A stretch of DNA of 64,000 nt, taken from contig JANTQA010000033.1 in NCBI GenBank assembly GCA_027625915.1, positions 9,982,001 to 10,046,000 of the forward strand. Reading direction: 5' to 3'. This document shows, piece after piece, positions 24,520 through 35,130 of this stretch (positions are counted from its first letter, which is position 1; the number at the start of each line of letters is the position of its first letter). The notes beneath the pieces were generated by a model. It ran no database searches. It saw nothing but the letters and a program-made list of their open reading frames with translations, and was not told where the DNA came from. The stretch comes from Anaeramoeba flamelloides. Lineage: Eukaryota > Metamonada > Anaeramoebidae. The position numbers and the translations under genes were made by a program.

Positions 24520-25066
24520 TTTTCAGTTAGGTTTTTATTAATTTTTGAAATAAACAGAAAATTTTAATAAATTTTCAGTTTATTTCAAAAAATATAGAAA
24601 AAACCTAGGACACTTTTTGTTAGCTTTACCAGAATTTAAAAGAATTAAGTAAAATCCTTGATTATTTTCTTTTCTTTTGAATTCTGGAAAAGTGCTGTTA
24701 GTTTTTTTTAATTTGAGAAATAAAAAGAAAATTTTTGAAATTTTCTTTTAATTTCTTAAATCAAAAAAAAGCTAGGCACTTTACGTTAGGTTTTCCAGAA
24801 TTTAGAAAATCAATAGATTTTCGTTAGGTTTTTTAGATTTTTTTTATTTAGGTAGAAAATCAACAGATTTTCGTTAGGTTTTTTTTTACTTTAGAAATAA
24901 ACAGAAAATTTCAATAGATTTTCCAAATATTTCAAAAGGTAAAAAAAACCTTGAACACTTCACAAATAAAAATAGAAAACCTCAAAAAAACCTAGAAAAC
25001 TTCACAAATAAAACAGAAAACCTCAAAAAAAAGCTAGGCACTTGACAGTACTTGACTGACACTTTC
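24520..25066. repeat. Hairpin array 2 (outside a LINE)
   Basis: At least five hairpins follow each other, each about 70-130 bp. One uses TTTTTGAAATAAACAGAAAA and its complement. The next uses CCAGAATTTAAAAGAAT / TTTTGAATTCTGG. A third uses TTTGAGAAATAAAAAGAAAA. The last set uses AGAAAATCAATAGATTTTC-like cores with AGGTTTTT / AAAAACCT arms. Junctions repeatedly read GTTAG on entry and CTAGGCACTT or CCTAGGACACT on exit. I see no LINE sequence immediately flanking this copy. Confidence 0.8.
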
Positions 25067-25424
25067 AATAATTATCATCAAGAATTTTTTTTATCTATTT
25101 CAGTTTTATTTGATGAGTAAAATGTTTTCATAACTATTCGTTATTATCTATCAAAATAAATATCTCCAAGTGGAATTAAACTATAATTCATTCTTTTCTT
25201 TATTTACAATTTTTTACCCGTAAAAATACCTTTTTTTTTTCTTGAATAGAGACTTTTAAAAAAGGTTGTGGAAACTAAAAACAATAATTAAAATCACACT
25301 ATGAATCTGAAGATCTGATAATTTTGATTTTATTATGAATAAATTTTATTGTATAAGATCAAAGTTTAAGGAAATGTAGTAGTTTTGTGTAACTTTCTTT
25401 TTTCAATTTTATTTTTTCATGCTA

Positions 25425-25868
25425 GTTATGTTTCAAAATAAAAAGCGTATTTTTTTTTTTGTTATAGAAGACCTACACATCAAAGGAGCAAAGAAACTGA
25501 CAACAAACCTAAAGTAAGTATGGTATTGATTGCTTAAAGTTCTATCATTTAAAAAGAAATTCTAAAAAATAAGGATCAAATTGGAAAATGTATCTCAAAA
25601 ATTAGAGTTTATTTTTTTGAGTTTTTATCCAAAAAACTAAAAAAAATTAAAATAATTGAGAACATTATAAAAAATTTACAACAAATTGCATTAATAATTT
25701 AAATTTTACTTAAAATATCCAGATATTTACTTTCAAAATTGAGTTGAACTTATTATATTATTGGTAGTTAATTGTATATTGCCTTGGAACAAGAAGTAAA
25801 AAAAAGCACATATTATATTTTGAAATACCGATTATAGTCATTGTGCATTAATTATTTTGATCACTCTC
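25425..25868 (+). mobile_element. Tc1/mariner-like MITE R3, copy 1 (left end eroded)
   Basis: It is collinear with the complete copy at 48851-49327. Shared landmarks are TTTCAAAATAAAAAG, GTTATAGAAGACCTA, AAAGTTCTAT(C/T)ATTTAAAA, GGAACAAGAAG and the right terminus AATTATTTTGATCACT. The outermost left terminus is not recognisable here. No ORF is present. Confidence 0.7.
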
Positions 25869-27301
25869 TTTCTGTGAATAGGTTTCAATTATTAATTTCC
25901 GTCTTTTAGAACTGGGTATTTTAATGATTTTTTTAAAATCTTGAGATTTTTGATTTTTGGAAAGCTGAAAGAAAATTTGAATCTTTTTATACTACAAATA
26001 TCTTATTTTTTAAAAAAATTAAATAATTAACCAATAGATTATTTTGACAAAATATTTCTGAAATAGTGGGAATATATTGATGTTAGAATTAACTTTTAAA
26101 AAAAGAAACAAAACTGACTCGTCTTTGATTTTTGATGTTGGCAATTATTGAGTTGTCCTCGAAACAAAAAAAATGAAAAAATAATATTAATTGCAAAAAA
26201 ACAAGATCAAAATTTTCCTTTAACTTTCCTAATAAAAATGCAAGAAATAATTAAAATAAATTATCAAAATCCCCAATTCAAAAAAGGCAAATAAAGAATT
26301 TAAGCTTATTTACTGAATTAAAAATTTGAAATGAAAAATGATTGATAAAATCTTTCTTTGGAAAGCTGAATGAAAATTTTGTTCCTTATGTTTTTCAATT
26401 AAGAGTAGTTACTTTTGGGAGTTCTTAATAATAATCTTATTAAATTCAGGAATACTATTAGTTGGGTTATATGTTGATTTGGAAAAGGAATTGAAAAAAA
26501 ATTGTCAATAAAATGAAATTTTTTTATGGTGATCATTAGTTAAAAAACTAATAATTTATTGGGCAATAATATTTATAATAGATTGTTTATAACAATTTGA
26601 ACCATATATAACTAATACCCTTCTCACTCAATAAAAATATACTTCAATTTTAGACAAATTTATCATGACCTTAATCCCTTAATAGTATTAAATTAATTTT
26701 TAAAAGTCCAGTAAACAATTATTCAAATTTGAAATAGAAATTAAAAAATCATTTTGAAGAAGAGTTTCTTTTGTTCTTCAATTGGAAAAAGTTATTTGAT
26801 TGTAGAGTCATTATTTTTGGTTCTTTTTGTGAGAATGTGTTAAATTTTCAATCTCAGATCTTGAACAAATGGAAGAGTGATTTGTTCTCTGGAACAATAT
26901 TTTTTTAGATATAATAACGACAAAAGTCTTTGGTACTCTTTATTTTGTAACGCACATTAAATTATATCGAAAGAAATACTCACTTTCCCATCGTTTGTTA
27001 ATTGGTAATTTCAAAAACTAAATGGAATTTTCGGTATCTTGATAAAGGAGGTCTTCAGAAACGAAATCCAAAAACACCATTAGAATTAATTGTTTTCCAA
27101 AAAGAAAATAAATTAAATTAATTTATTCGTTAGTGAGATGTTAAAAAAGCCACAGCACTAATTCTCATTTGGGGAGTAGGGGTGTTTGCTTAAAAATTCA
27201 ACAAAAAAAAAAGAAAAGATACGTTAAAAATTTTTTTTATTTAGTTGGTTGAATTAAAATAAAGTGAAAAAGGAATTTAACAAAATAAAAAGAAAAGAAT
27301 T
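25869..27301. other. Gene-free spacer
   Basis: No coding region, RNA gene or repeat could be supported in this interval downstream of the C1D gene on its strand. Confidence 0.45.
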
Positions 27302-27715
27302 TTAGTTTTTTCTCTTGTTCTGCTTTTTTGATTTTCCTTTTTTGTTGGTTTGTTGTTGTTTTTGTTGGATTGGTTTAAAATCGGTGGGGTATGGATCTGA
27401 GCTTAATTTTTTTAGTTCAGAGATGTCTTTGATTTTTTTAATATACATTTTGACTCTTTCGATTTCTTTTTTGACTGGGTGGTTTTTAGGATCGATCCCT
27501 TGAGTTTTTAAATACATAAAGTAGAGTGAGTTAATTGTGTAAGCTAACGACATGTTGAGCTTTGCTTGTTCCAATGGGTTTAGGGTTGATGAAATTTCTG
27601 TTAAGGAGTGTTTTAGGATCGGCTGTAAAGTCTTTTCACATTCGTCTAAGGAGCTTTCAAAATTTTGCAAAGACTCTAAGATTTCTTGTGGGAGTAATTC
27701 TTGTTCTTCAGACAT
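27302..27715 (-). CDS. C1D: C1D / Rrp47 nuclear exosome cofactor
   Basis: This intact single-exon ORF gives 137 residues from the ATG at 27715; an in-frame upstream ATG at 27748 would add 11. It has the Sas10/C1D N-terminal helical domain: 'QEILESLQNFESSLDECEKTLQPIL', then 'LNPLEQAKLNMSLAYTINSLYFMYLKTQGIDPKNHPVKKEIERVKMYIKKIKDI'. This matches human C1D '[54 protein letters not shown]' almost position by position. The C-terminus is a basic K/Q/N tail, as expected for an RNA-binding protein. In the family it pairs with Rrp6 and Mtr4 and supports 3' processing of rRNA and snoRNA in the nucleus. I take the inner ATG because the acidic 'MSEEQELLP' start resembles other C1D proteins. Confidence 0.92.
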   Translation of the reverse strand: MSEEQELLPQEILESLQNFESSLDECEKTLQPILKHSLTEISSTLNPLEQAKLNMSLAYTINSLYFMYLKTQGIDPKNHPVKKEIERVKMYIKKIKDISELKKLSSDPYPTDFKPIQQKQQQTNKKGKSKKQNKRKN

Positions 27716-27748
27716 TTCGAAATTTGTTTTTGAAAATTGGTTTGTCAA

Positions 27749-28554
27749 CTTTAATTGAGAGAAATAAAAGAAAAATGTTCACTTCAAATTATCTTTTTGA
27801 AGATATAGAAAATCGAAAATAGATTTCACAAAAGAAAAATTTAAATGCTAAACTCTCCACTGTATACCTTCAATAGTACATGTTTGAAAAGTGTGATCAT
27901 GAATGAAAAAAGATATTTCTTTTTTGATCTTTTTCTTTTCTTAAATAAGAGCTAAAATGATACCTAATAAATTCAAAAAACAACTTCTTGGTTAGGTTTA
28001 AGATTTTTTTTTTCAATTCCTCAATTTTTATCCAAAAAAATTTCCAATTACTCGTTAAAGCCCTTTTTGAAAAGTTTGATATTTTATGTTCACTTTTTCT
28101 TCAAAGTAAAAATACTATTATTTGTTATTTATCAAAACAATTTTGATATTAGAAAGAGTTATAAGTACCATTTGGGAGTTTAGAAATAATACTATTTTTT
28201 GAAAATAACTTAAAAACTTGGAAATTACTTTTTCTAATCAAACAAAATACTAATTAAAATTCAAAAAATTATTCCAATATTAAAGAAAAATAATATAATT
28301 AGACAGTAAGAACTAAAAGTAATAAATGGGAGATTGTTTTAATATTTTGAAATTTATCCATTTTAAGTGTTTGGATAAATGTAAACTCCCTTTCAAAATC
28401 ATTGGCACATAAAAATCAAATTTTAAAGAAAAAAATTTTTAATAATTGAAGTTATCTATTATAATATAAAAATTTCGATTTTAATAGTCAATACTATACT
28501 CACCAGATTTTTTTTTTTTGTCTTGTAATAAAATAAAAAGTAAAAAAAAAACAG
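27749..28554. other. Gene-free spacer upstream of C1D
   Basis: This must hold the C1D promoter, but I see no distinctive motif beyond A/T tracts. Confidence 0.4.
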
Positions 28555-28740
28555 TTAAAAAAATTGGGTCATTTGTTTTGAAAGAAGCTTTACATAAAAA
28601 ATAGAAAATTTCAAAAATTCATAAAACCCATTAATCGATTCTCCTTTCATTTGAATAACTAAATCTAATCTCTTTTTCATATTTGAAACCAATTTTTTCA
28701 TTAATTTATCTGTTACTTCTTTCCAATTTTTCATTTTCAT
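28555..28740 (-). CDS. Possible small ORF or first exon, unrecognised
   Basis: The ORF from the ATG at 28740 encodes 61 residues, 'MKMKNWKEVTDKLMKKLVSN...GESINGFYEFL'. Its composition (mixed charged and hydrophobic, helix-like heptads, no homopolymer) differs from the neighbouring noncoding translations. It could be a small helical protein or the first exon of a spliced gene continuing downstream on the minus strand. I recognise no family and found no convincing partner exon, so it may equally be chance. Confidence 0.25.
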   Translation of the reverse strand: MKMKNWKEVTDKLMKKLVSNMKKRLDLVIQMKGESINGFYEFLKFSIFYVKLLSKQMTQFF

Positions 28741-28755
28741 TTTCCATTTTAACAA

Positions 28756-31008
28756 AACACTAAAGAAAAAATGTAAAAGAGAAAATATGATTTATTTTCA
28801 AACTTTTTGTTGTGAGGGGAAAAACTTCAAAACAATAGAAAAGCAATTCTAAATTCAAATGTTACATGTACCATTTATTATTAAATTTAGTTTAGATAAC
28901 CAATACAATCCCATAATATGAACAATTACTTGAGTATATGACCAAAAAATGAAAATCATATTTTGATATAAAATTTCAAAATCAGAATTATTTTTATCAA
29001 TTTAATTTATATGATGGATTGTTAATTTGAGAAAGGTGTTTGATTATCTTAATTAATTCAAATATAATTAAGGAAAAATATTTGATTAAAAAATGAATCC
29101 TCATCGTTACCCAATTTAACTATAAAAATTTTCAAAAATAAATTTAAGAAAAGTGTTAAAGTAATTAAAAACTCATCTTTTATAAATGTTAAAACAAGAA
29201 AATTTTTAAACCAGATGATTTCAAATAAAATTGTAATTATTCTCAGAGTTACTAATATTGTTCAATTAAAAAATGAAAATTTTTGGTCCACTTTCGAAAA
29301 TATTTTTCTGAGTTTTAAAGTTGAAGAAAAACCCAAAGATCTTTTTAACCTCTTTTAGAAATGATATTTTTAGAGATTAATTAAAATTTCTTAGATAATT
29401 GTAAGAAAATGTTTTTACTCTGGTAATTTGATTTTAACAGTAATAATTAATGATCATTTTGGAAATTGAAATAAAAATTTTCATTTGTTAATTGGAAAAT
29501 AACAGTAATCACAAAAAAATAACTTTTCAATTTTCAGTTACATTTCATATTAATTAATTTTTTAGATCATGGGGTTGTGTTGACTTTAACATTTATTCCT
29601 GTAGTTAAAATTGTTAGGTTTATAATATTTAATCAATACCCCCCCAACCAGTAGGTTAAATGATTACTCAATTTGGATGAAAATTTTGACAATATGAATA
29701 TATTTTTGAATTTTTAATATTTTGATTGATAAGAAAAATGGAATTTTTAGGGTTTTTTTGAAAATTACATTGAATTTCCGATTTTAGGTTTAACTGAAAA
29801 ATGAGATAAAATATCTTCTAATTAATTTTTTTAAAGTATTAGAAAAATATTCTGGATTCCTTTCTTTTCAAACAGTTACTTAACATCAAAGTACTGTTCT
29901 TAAAATAAAACCCATAATCTTGGTAACTCCATTTTTAACTGAAAAATCAAGTTTTTTTTATTGAGTTACTACTATATTTATAGATCAAAGAAATCCCCCT
30001 TAAAAAATAAGTAATTAGACTATTTATTTCTTAAAAGTTCTATTATTTAAAAAGAAATTCCTTAAATGAAAGATCTAATGAAAAGTTGTTCTCTAAAAAT
30101 GAAGGATCAAATTGGAAAAATATCTCGAAATAATTGAGGCACTTTTTGTGAAAATTAAATGAAGAAAAGAATTAATAATTTCTAATACAACCAGTGCAAC
30201 CTTTATGACACCTAATTTCAACAAAAAATTAAGGTACAAAAAAACAACTGAAATTAAAGCTCAAAATTCAATTTCTAGTAAAAGAATATGTGTAAAAAAA
30301 AATCTCAAGAAATATACCTAACTTTGAGATTTTTCTGTGTCTTAAATTTCCTTAAAAGTTTGTGGTTTAAAAGTGGAACTGACCTTCATTAGAAAAATCG
30401 AGAATAAAATTTAAACAAAAATAATGAAAGTTATAATATTTTTATCATTAGATAAAACAATTAACATTCAAAATTGATAAAACCTTAGTTTTACCTTTTG
30501 GAACTGAACTATAGTGTAATATTGTAACAACAAGAAAAAAAAGTAAAGATTTTATGCTCTTTTCTTCGGAATTTTTTGCCTCTATATACTAATATAAAAA
30601 AGAAACAATATCCAAAGAAAAAGAGATTAACAATTTCAATTAATCAATCGAATCTTTTGTAGCAGTAAAGAATGGATTACAAGAGTTGAAAATTATTTGT
30701 TTTATGATTCTTATACCATTTTTTGAAAAAAAAAATTATTTTAATCTGTCTATAAAACACCATAAACCACTCAACCAAAATGAACTAAATTTACAATATA
30801 TATGAAGAATTCGTTTAGAACGTACATACTATTAAATGTAAGGTTTTAAAAACTTGTAAAAAAAAAGAGATCGTAAAAATGATTATTTTGACATTTAGTG
30901 TGTTGTTTTTTATTATTTTTTGATTCGAAACAATCCAAAATTATTTGTTTAATGTATTGATTCTCATTGGAAAAAACTATTGACGGGTAAATGATATTCT
31001 TGTCTAAA
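28756..31008. other. Gene-free region with an R3 fragment
   Basis: No gene is recognised. The stretch at about 30020-30150 (AAAGTTCTATTATTTAAAAA, then GGATCAAATTGGAAAA) matches the interior of the R3 MITE at 25425-25868 and is a diverged fragment of it. The rest is unassigned AT-rich sequence. Confidence 0.5.
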
Positions 31009-32043
31009 TTATCTAAACACTTCAGGGTTTATTAAATATGGAGGGTTTGTGGTTTGGTCAAAAAAATGTATTAGTGTTTTTGCAATCATAAAGGCTTGAG
31101 TATTTGTTTCATTTGAAATCTGAAATTTGTCTATTGGAGGCATCAATGCTAAGTTATTGTAGTCTTTAACTGGATCGATAAGATGCAAATCCTTTTGAGA
31201 AATGGTCAACCCAATACCTGCAATTGTCTTTTCCTTGAGTGCCTTTGTGATTGAGTTCACATCAAGACGAGAAGATGAAACGGTGCTAATTAAATAAGAG
31301 CTGGGCTTCATTAATTTGATGTGCTCATAACCAAATTTGCCATCCATTATATCGCTTTCCCGAATTGGTGGCGCGATTGAAACAAAATCAGATTTCTTGA
31401 GAATGGTCTCAATGCCGACAGGGGCGCGCTCGTGTATGTTATTGTTTGACTCCCGAAAGTGCTGTGCAATAATCTGCATATCAAAGGCACGAGCCCTTTT
31501 GGCAATTGCTTGTGCGATTCCGGCACTGCCGCCACCAATGATCCCCAAGGTTTTGCCATAAAGCCCCCCACCAATCAGCAATTTGGGATCCCATGCTTGC
31601 CATTTCCCATCTCGCAAAAATCGATCGCTTTCCTTAATCCTTCGAGAAACAGAGAGCATTAGCAGCAAGTTTAAGTCCGCGGTTGATTCCGTAAATGGGG
31701 ATGGGCAAACACAAACGGGTATCCCATATTCCGTTGCAGTTTCTACAGACAAATGACGAAGAACAGATCCAGCCTGTGCAATGATCTTGATGTTTGAAAA
31801 GCTAGGGTGACTTATCAAGGAACTAGGGACACTATCACCATCAAAGCACATCAGACCGTCGCAATCTGTTAGCCTTTTTTCTAGAACCGTTTCTGATGGG
31901 TATTTGTTATTGTAAATGTCCAAATTAAAGTGTGGTAATAATTTGAGTAAAACTGTATGTGGAAGCGGACGAGTCACAAATATTTTTGGTTTGAGACTGG
32001 AAACGGTTGAGCTAAAGGATCTTGAAAAAAAATTGTTGAGCAT
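31009..32043 (-). CDS. D-2-hydroxyacid dehydrogenase-like protein, probable pseudoenzyme, organelle leader
   Basis: This is an intact 344-residue single-exon ORF of the D-isomer 2-hydroxyacid dehydrogenase family (phosphoglycerate dehydrogenase, glyoxylate/hydroxypyruvate reductase relatives). The order is conserved: N-terminal catalytic half, 'GIPVCVCPSPFTESTADLNLLLMLSVSRRI' (about 107-136), the dinucleotide loop 'LGIIGGGSAGIAQA' (GxGxxG at 170-175), and 'KLMKPSSYLISTVSSSRLDVNSITKAL'. Against family patterns, however, the catalytic Arg (ARG.vD) falls at Ser256, the Glu (LDVFE) at Gln283 and the His (TPHIG) at Pro303. The Asp that usually binds NAD ribose after beta-2 is also absent. The first 20 residues are S/F/R-rich without acids, like a mitochondrial or mitochondrion-related-organelle presequence. 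Its GC content is visibly higher than its surroundings. The dehydrogenase fold is secure; the loss of activity is inferred. Confidence 0.85.
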   Translation of the reverse strand: MLNNFFSRSFSSTVSSLKPKIFVTRPLPHTVLLKLLPHFNLDIYNNKYPSETVLEKRLTDCDGLMCFDGDSVPSSLISHPSFSNIKIIAQAGSVLRHLSVETATEYGIPVCVCPSPFTESTADLNLLLMLSVSRRIKESDRFLRDGKWQAWDPKLLIGGGLYGKTLGIIGGGSAGIAQAIAKRARAFDMQIIAQHFRESNNNIHERAPVGIETILKKSDFVSIAPPIRESDIMDGKFGYEHIKLMKPSSYLISTVSSSRLDVNSITKALKEKTIAGIGLTISQKDLHLIDPVKDYNNLALMPPIDKFQISNETNTQAFMIAKTLIHFFDQTTNPPYLINPEVFR

Positions 32044-32603
32044 TTTGGAAAAAACAAAAAATGAGAAATACTTTTTGAAATTTTGCTTTTTTTCTGATTT
32101 TTTTTTTGAAATAAGGCCAAAAGTAAAAAATATACAAGTAAGGAGTTGTTTACATTATATCTGTGTGCTCTTTATTTTTTATTTTGAAGAAACAAGTTAA
32201 CAAAAAACAGTCTTCTACTTCTTGAGGAGATATTTTAAATTCAAAAGAGAAAAAACTTTAGCTAATTATCTTTTTTTTAATTCTGAAATATTCTATTCAT
32301 TTTGGATTCTTTGTTAACCCTAATATAAGTAAAAAAAACTCACCATCAAGTATATCGAGGTCACTAACTCCAACCTCATTTTTTGATACCTCATTTTGTC
32401 ATACCAAAAAATCGAAAATGAATTAGTATATTTTTCACATTTGTTATTCAAATATTAGTAAGGACAAATTCAAAAAAAATTTAGCATATCTTGAAATTGA
32501 AAACTGATGTAAAAAACTCATTACCACACAAACAGACCTGACTTTGTTTTAAAGCTATTTTTCCTAAATAAATTATTTGTAGAGTAGTGAAAGAAATAAC
32601 GAA
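32044..32603. other. Spacer upstream of the dehydrogenase-like gene
   Basis: This is noncoding AT-rich sequence that should contain the minus-strand gene's promoter. An overlapping plus-strand ORF (31916-32200) is antisense shadow. Confidence 0.45.
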
Positions 32604-33058
32604 CATGAAAAAAATCCCGGACAAGATTTTTAATTGTGAATATTAGTAAAAATATTATGTAATTTCAGCTATTTACAATCAAATTCCTTTTTTTAAGAAT
32701 TGAACTTTTTCAATTATAACCCCCCCACTTATTAGAATGATGATTGATGAAATCACACTTGTTCAAAACACCATTCAACCAATCAAAAAACAAGAAGAAA
32801 AATTATCATTTTCCAAACTCTAGTAAACCTCAATAAAACTGGATTATTTTTCAAAAAAAGTTGATCAACATTAGGCTATCAAACAATTACTCAAGTATTC
32901 TAGAGACACCTTACTTTGATGAACTTTAGGTAGGTTTATTACTAATCTCATAAAAAAATTGGTTATTTATAATAAGGATTTCATTGAAATTAGAAAAAAA
33001 TTTTACTAATATTCACAATTAAAAATCTTGTCCGGGATTTTTTTCTTGTCCGGTATTT
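32604..33058. mobile_element. Inverted-repeat element with CCCGGACAAG termini
   Basis: AAAAAAATCCCGGACAAGAT at about 32608 continues as TTTTAATTGTGAATATTAGTAAAA. The exact reverse complement ends near 33043, giving arms of about 44 bp without visible mismatch around a core of about 350 bp. A second TTGTCCGG word follows outside the right arm, so the true terminus may extend to about 33058. A diverged half-site occurs near 33990-34050 (TACATGAAAATAATTCATGA then CAAGATTTTT). No ORF is present. Confidence 0.75.
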
Positions 33059-33439
33059 TTTCCCTACTATACATAAAAGTTTCACTCCTTTTTCTGATTA
33101 TTGAAAAAGTTCAAAATCCAACCTATTTATGAATTATATAAAAACAAACTTATTTTTTTTGAAGAAGATGGAAATCTTATTCTTTATAAAGGAAGTTTTT
33201 AAAAAATTTTACTTTAAAAATAAAACATCAAACAGGATATAACTAAGTATAAAAAATCTACTTAATATTAAAATATATAACTATTTTAAACTTGTAAAAA
33301 ATAACTTTGAGAATTCAATAAACAGATTTCGAATCAATTATTATTTTTTTTTTTGAACAAATATATCTGAGAAAAACAACCAAAGCATTAAATATAAAAA
33401 TCTGATCAAGGCACTTTTTTAAAAACCTGGAAAATCTAT

Positions 33440-34970
33440 CTTAAGGGTGGAGTCATTAAGATTTGAAATAATTTTTTGAAAACAAAAAAGGTTTTTTTAT
33501 CATTCTTATCTGTGTATAATATCAATCAAAAATCAATATACCTTGTGATGTACAATCTATCTCTAGAAACCAACAATAAAAATACTAATCAAATTTTTAG
33601 AAAAGGGTATCATAGAGCGACACTGGATTTCCAATCAAAAATTTTATATATTATAATTTTAAATGTAATTGTATTTGTTTTTAAGTTTACTTTTTGGGAA
33701 ACTTTTTTTTTTCTCAATTTTGTGTCTTTTTAATATTTTCATTTTCCAAATGAGTTATTTTGTAAAAAAAGAATTTTACAAAATCCATACCAGGCTAAAT
33801 GAAGATTGTTACAAAAAAAAAAAATATGATTCAATCACATTTAAAATATTTTATCAAAATTCAAACCAATTTGTTTTGAATTAAAGAAAATCAAACATTT
33901 GTAAATAGAAAAATGAAAAACTTTATTTTTTTTTAAAAACCAATTTCGATTTACCATTCTACTTAAATATAACAGCTAAAAAAATACCTTACATGAAAAT
34001 AATTCATGACAAGATTTTTCATTGTGATCATATCTGAAAATTGTTGTGAAATTACAAACCAAGAAAATTTCGGCTTTTTACAAAATTTTATTGAAATGAA
34101 GAATGAAAAAAAAAAAATCGAATAGAGTATATTTTCCAAGATATTTTTTCATATATACCTAATTTGTATGAATCCAAACAATTTATTACCTTAAATTTCT
34201 CGACTCATTATTATTTATTCGTATTTTACAAAACATTTTTTTACAAATTTGCTTTCAAAATTCTTTTTTCAAATATTTTTAACAAACCAAGCAAAAATAA
34301 ATAATACTATTTCAAAAATTATAGTAAAGGAGTTGAATTCTTGGAATCAAAAAACAGTTACAAAAGATTCAATTCGAAATAAAAGAAAAAATTAGAAAAA
34401 ATTTCAATTAGATTTTCAGAATTATTTTTTATCTCAATTTGATAGAAAATAAATAATTACCAAATCAAAGGGATTTATCCAGTAAATCTTTATTTCTCAC
34501 GGGGAATTTAAAAAAATTCTGATTTTCTTGAAATAAAACTAGAATTAGATTTCCAAAATGAAAATATATTTTTCTAATTAATTTTGGAAATTCTTCAAAA
34601 ATAGCAAGTAATTTGTTTCTCAAATATTTTAGAAAACAAAATTATTTCCATGAAGAATTCAAAATAAAATCAAATAAAGAATAAGTAATTGTATCAAATG
34701 TTAAACAGATAAGATCAACAAATAAATAAATTTTATTTTATTTTTTCTTGATAAATTTTTTCATTTTTTTGGATTTCCTTTTTTTTTCTGTTGGTATGAA
34801 AATATATTATACTAGGACAAATTCCACTTCCTCCATATTCATTAAAATATTAATGTATTTGGTTCAAGAAATGATTTGAATGATTCAATTCCACATAAAT
34901 GGTGACACTCAAAAAATGAAAAATGTGCATACCTTCTTAAATAAATTTATTTTTTAAAAAAAAAATGATT
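33440..34970 (+). mobile_element. Degenerate DNA-transposon remnant, family R2, copy 2
   Basis: The 5' half (33440-33960) matches 54790-55230: GTACAATC(T/G)ATCTC then AAC(C)AACAA, GACACTGGATTTCCAATC, and GATTGTTACAAAA. The 3' half (34110-34970) matches 16440-17345. The translated relic 'VQSISRNQQ' corresponds to 'VQSISKNQQRKKRIF' in the 54-kb copy. Stops and frameshifts are frequent, so no functional transposase remains. The ORFs at 33476-33733 and 33669-33884 are by-products. Confidence 0.55.
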
Positions 34971-35130
34971 AAATTTATTTTTTTTGTTAAAGATTCTTTA
35001 ATTTTCAAAGATATAACTAAAATAGAAACCCAATTACATACTTTAATAATATTCAAAAAATCAAATTAATAATAAACTAAAAAAAAAAAAATAAATATTT
35101 TCTTTTATTTTTAAAATTTTAATACTAATT

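Noticed and set aside
31337-31662. Several ORFs on both strands over the dehydrogenase-like gene
   Set aside because: They are alternative frames of a well-supported gene with relatively high GC.
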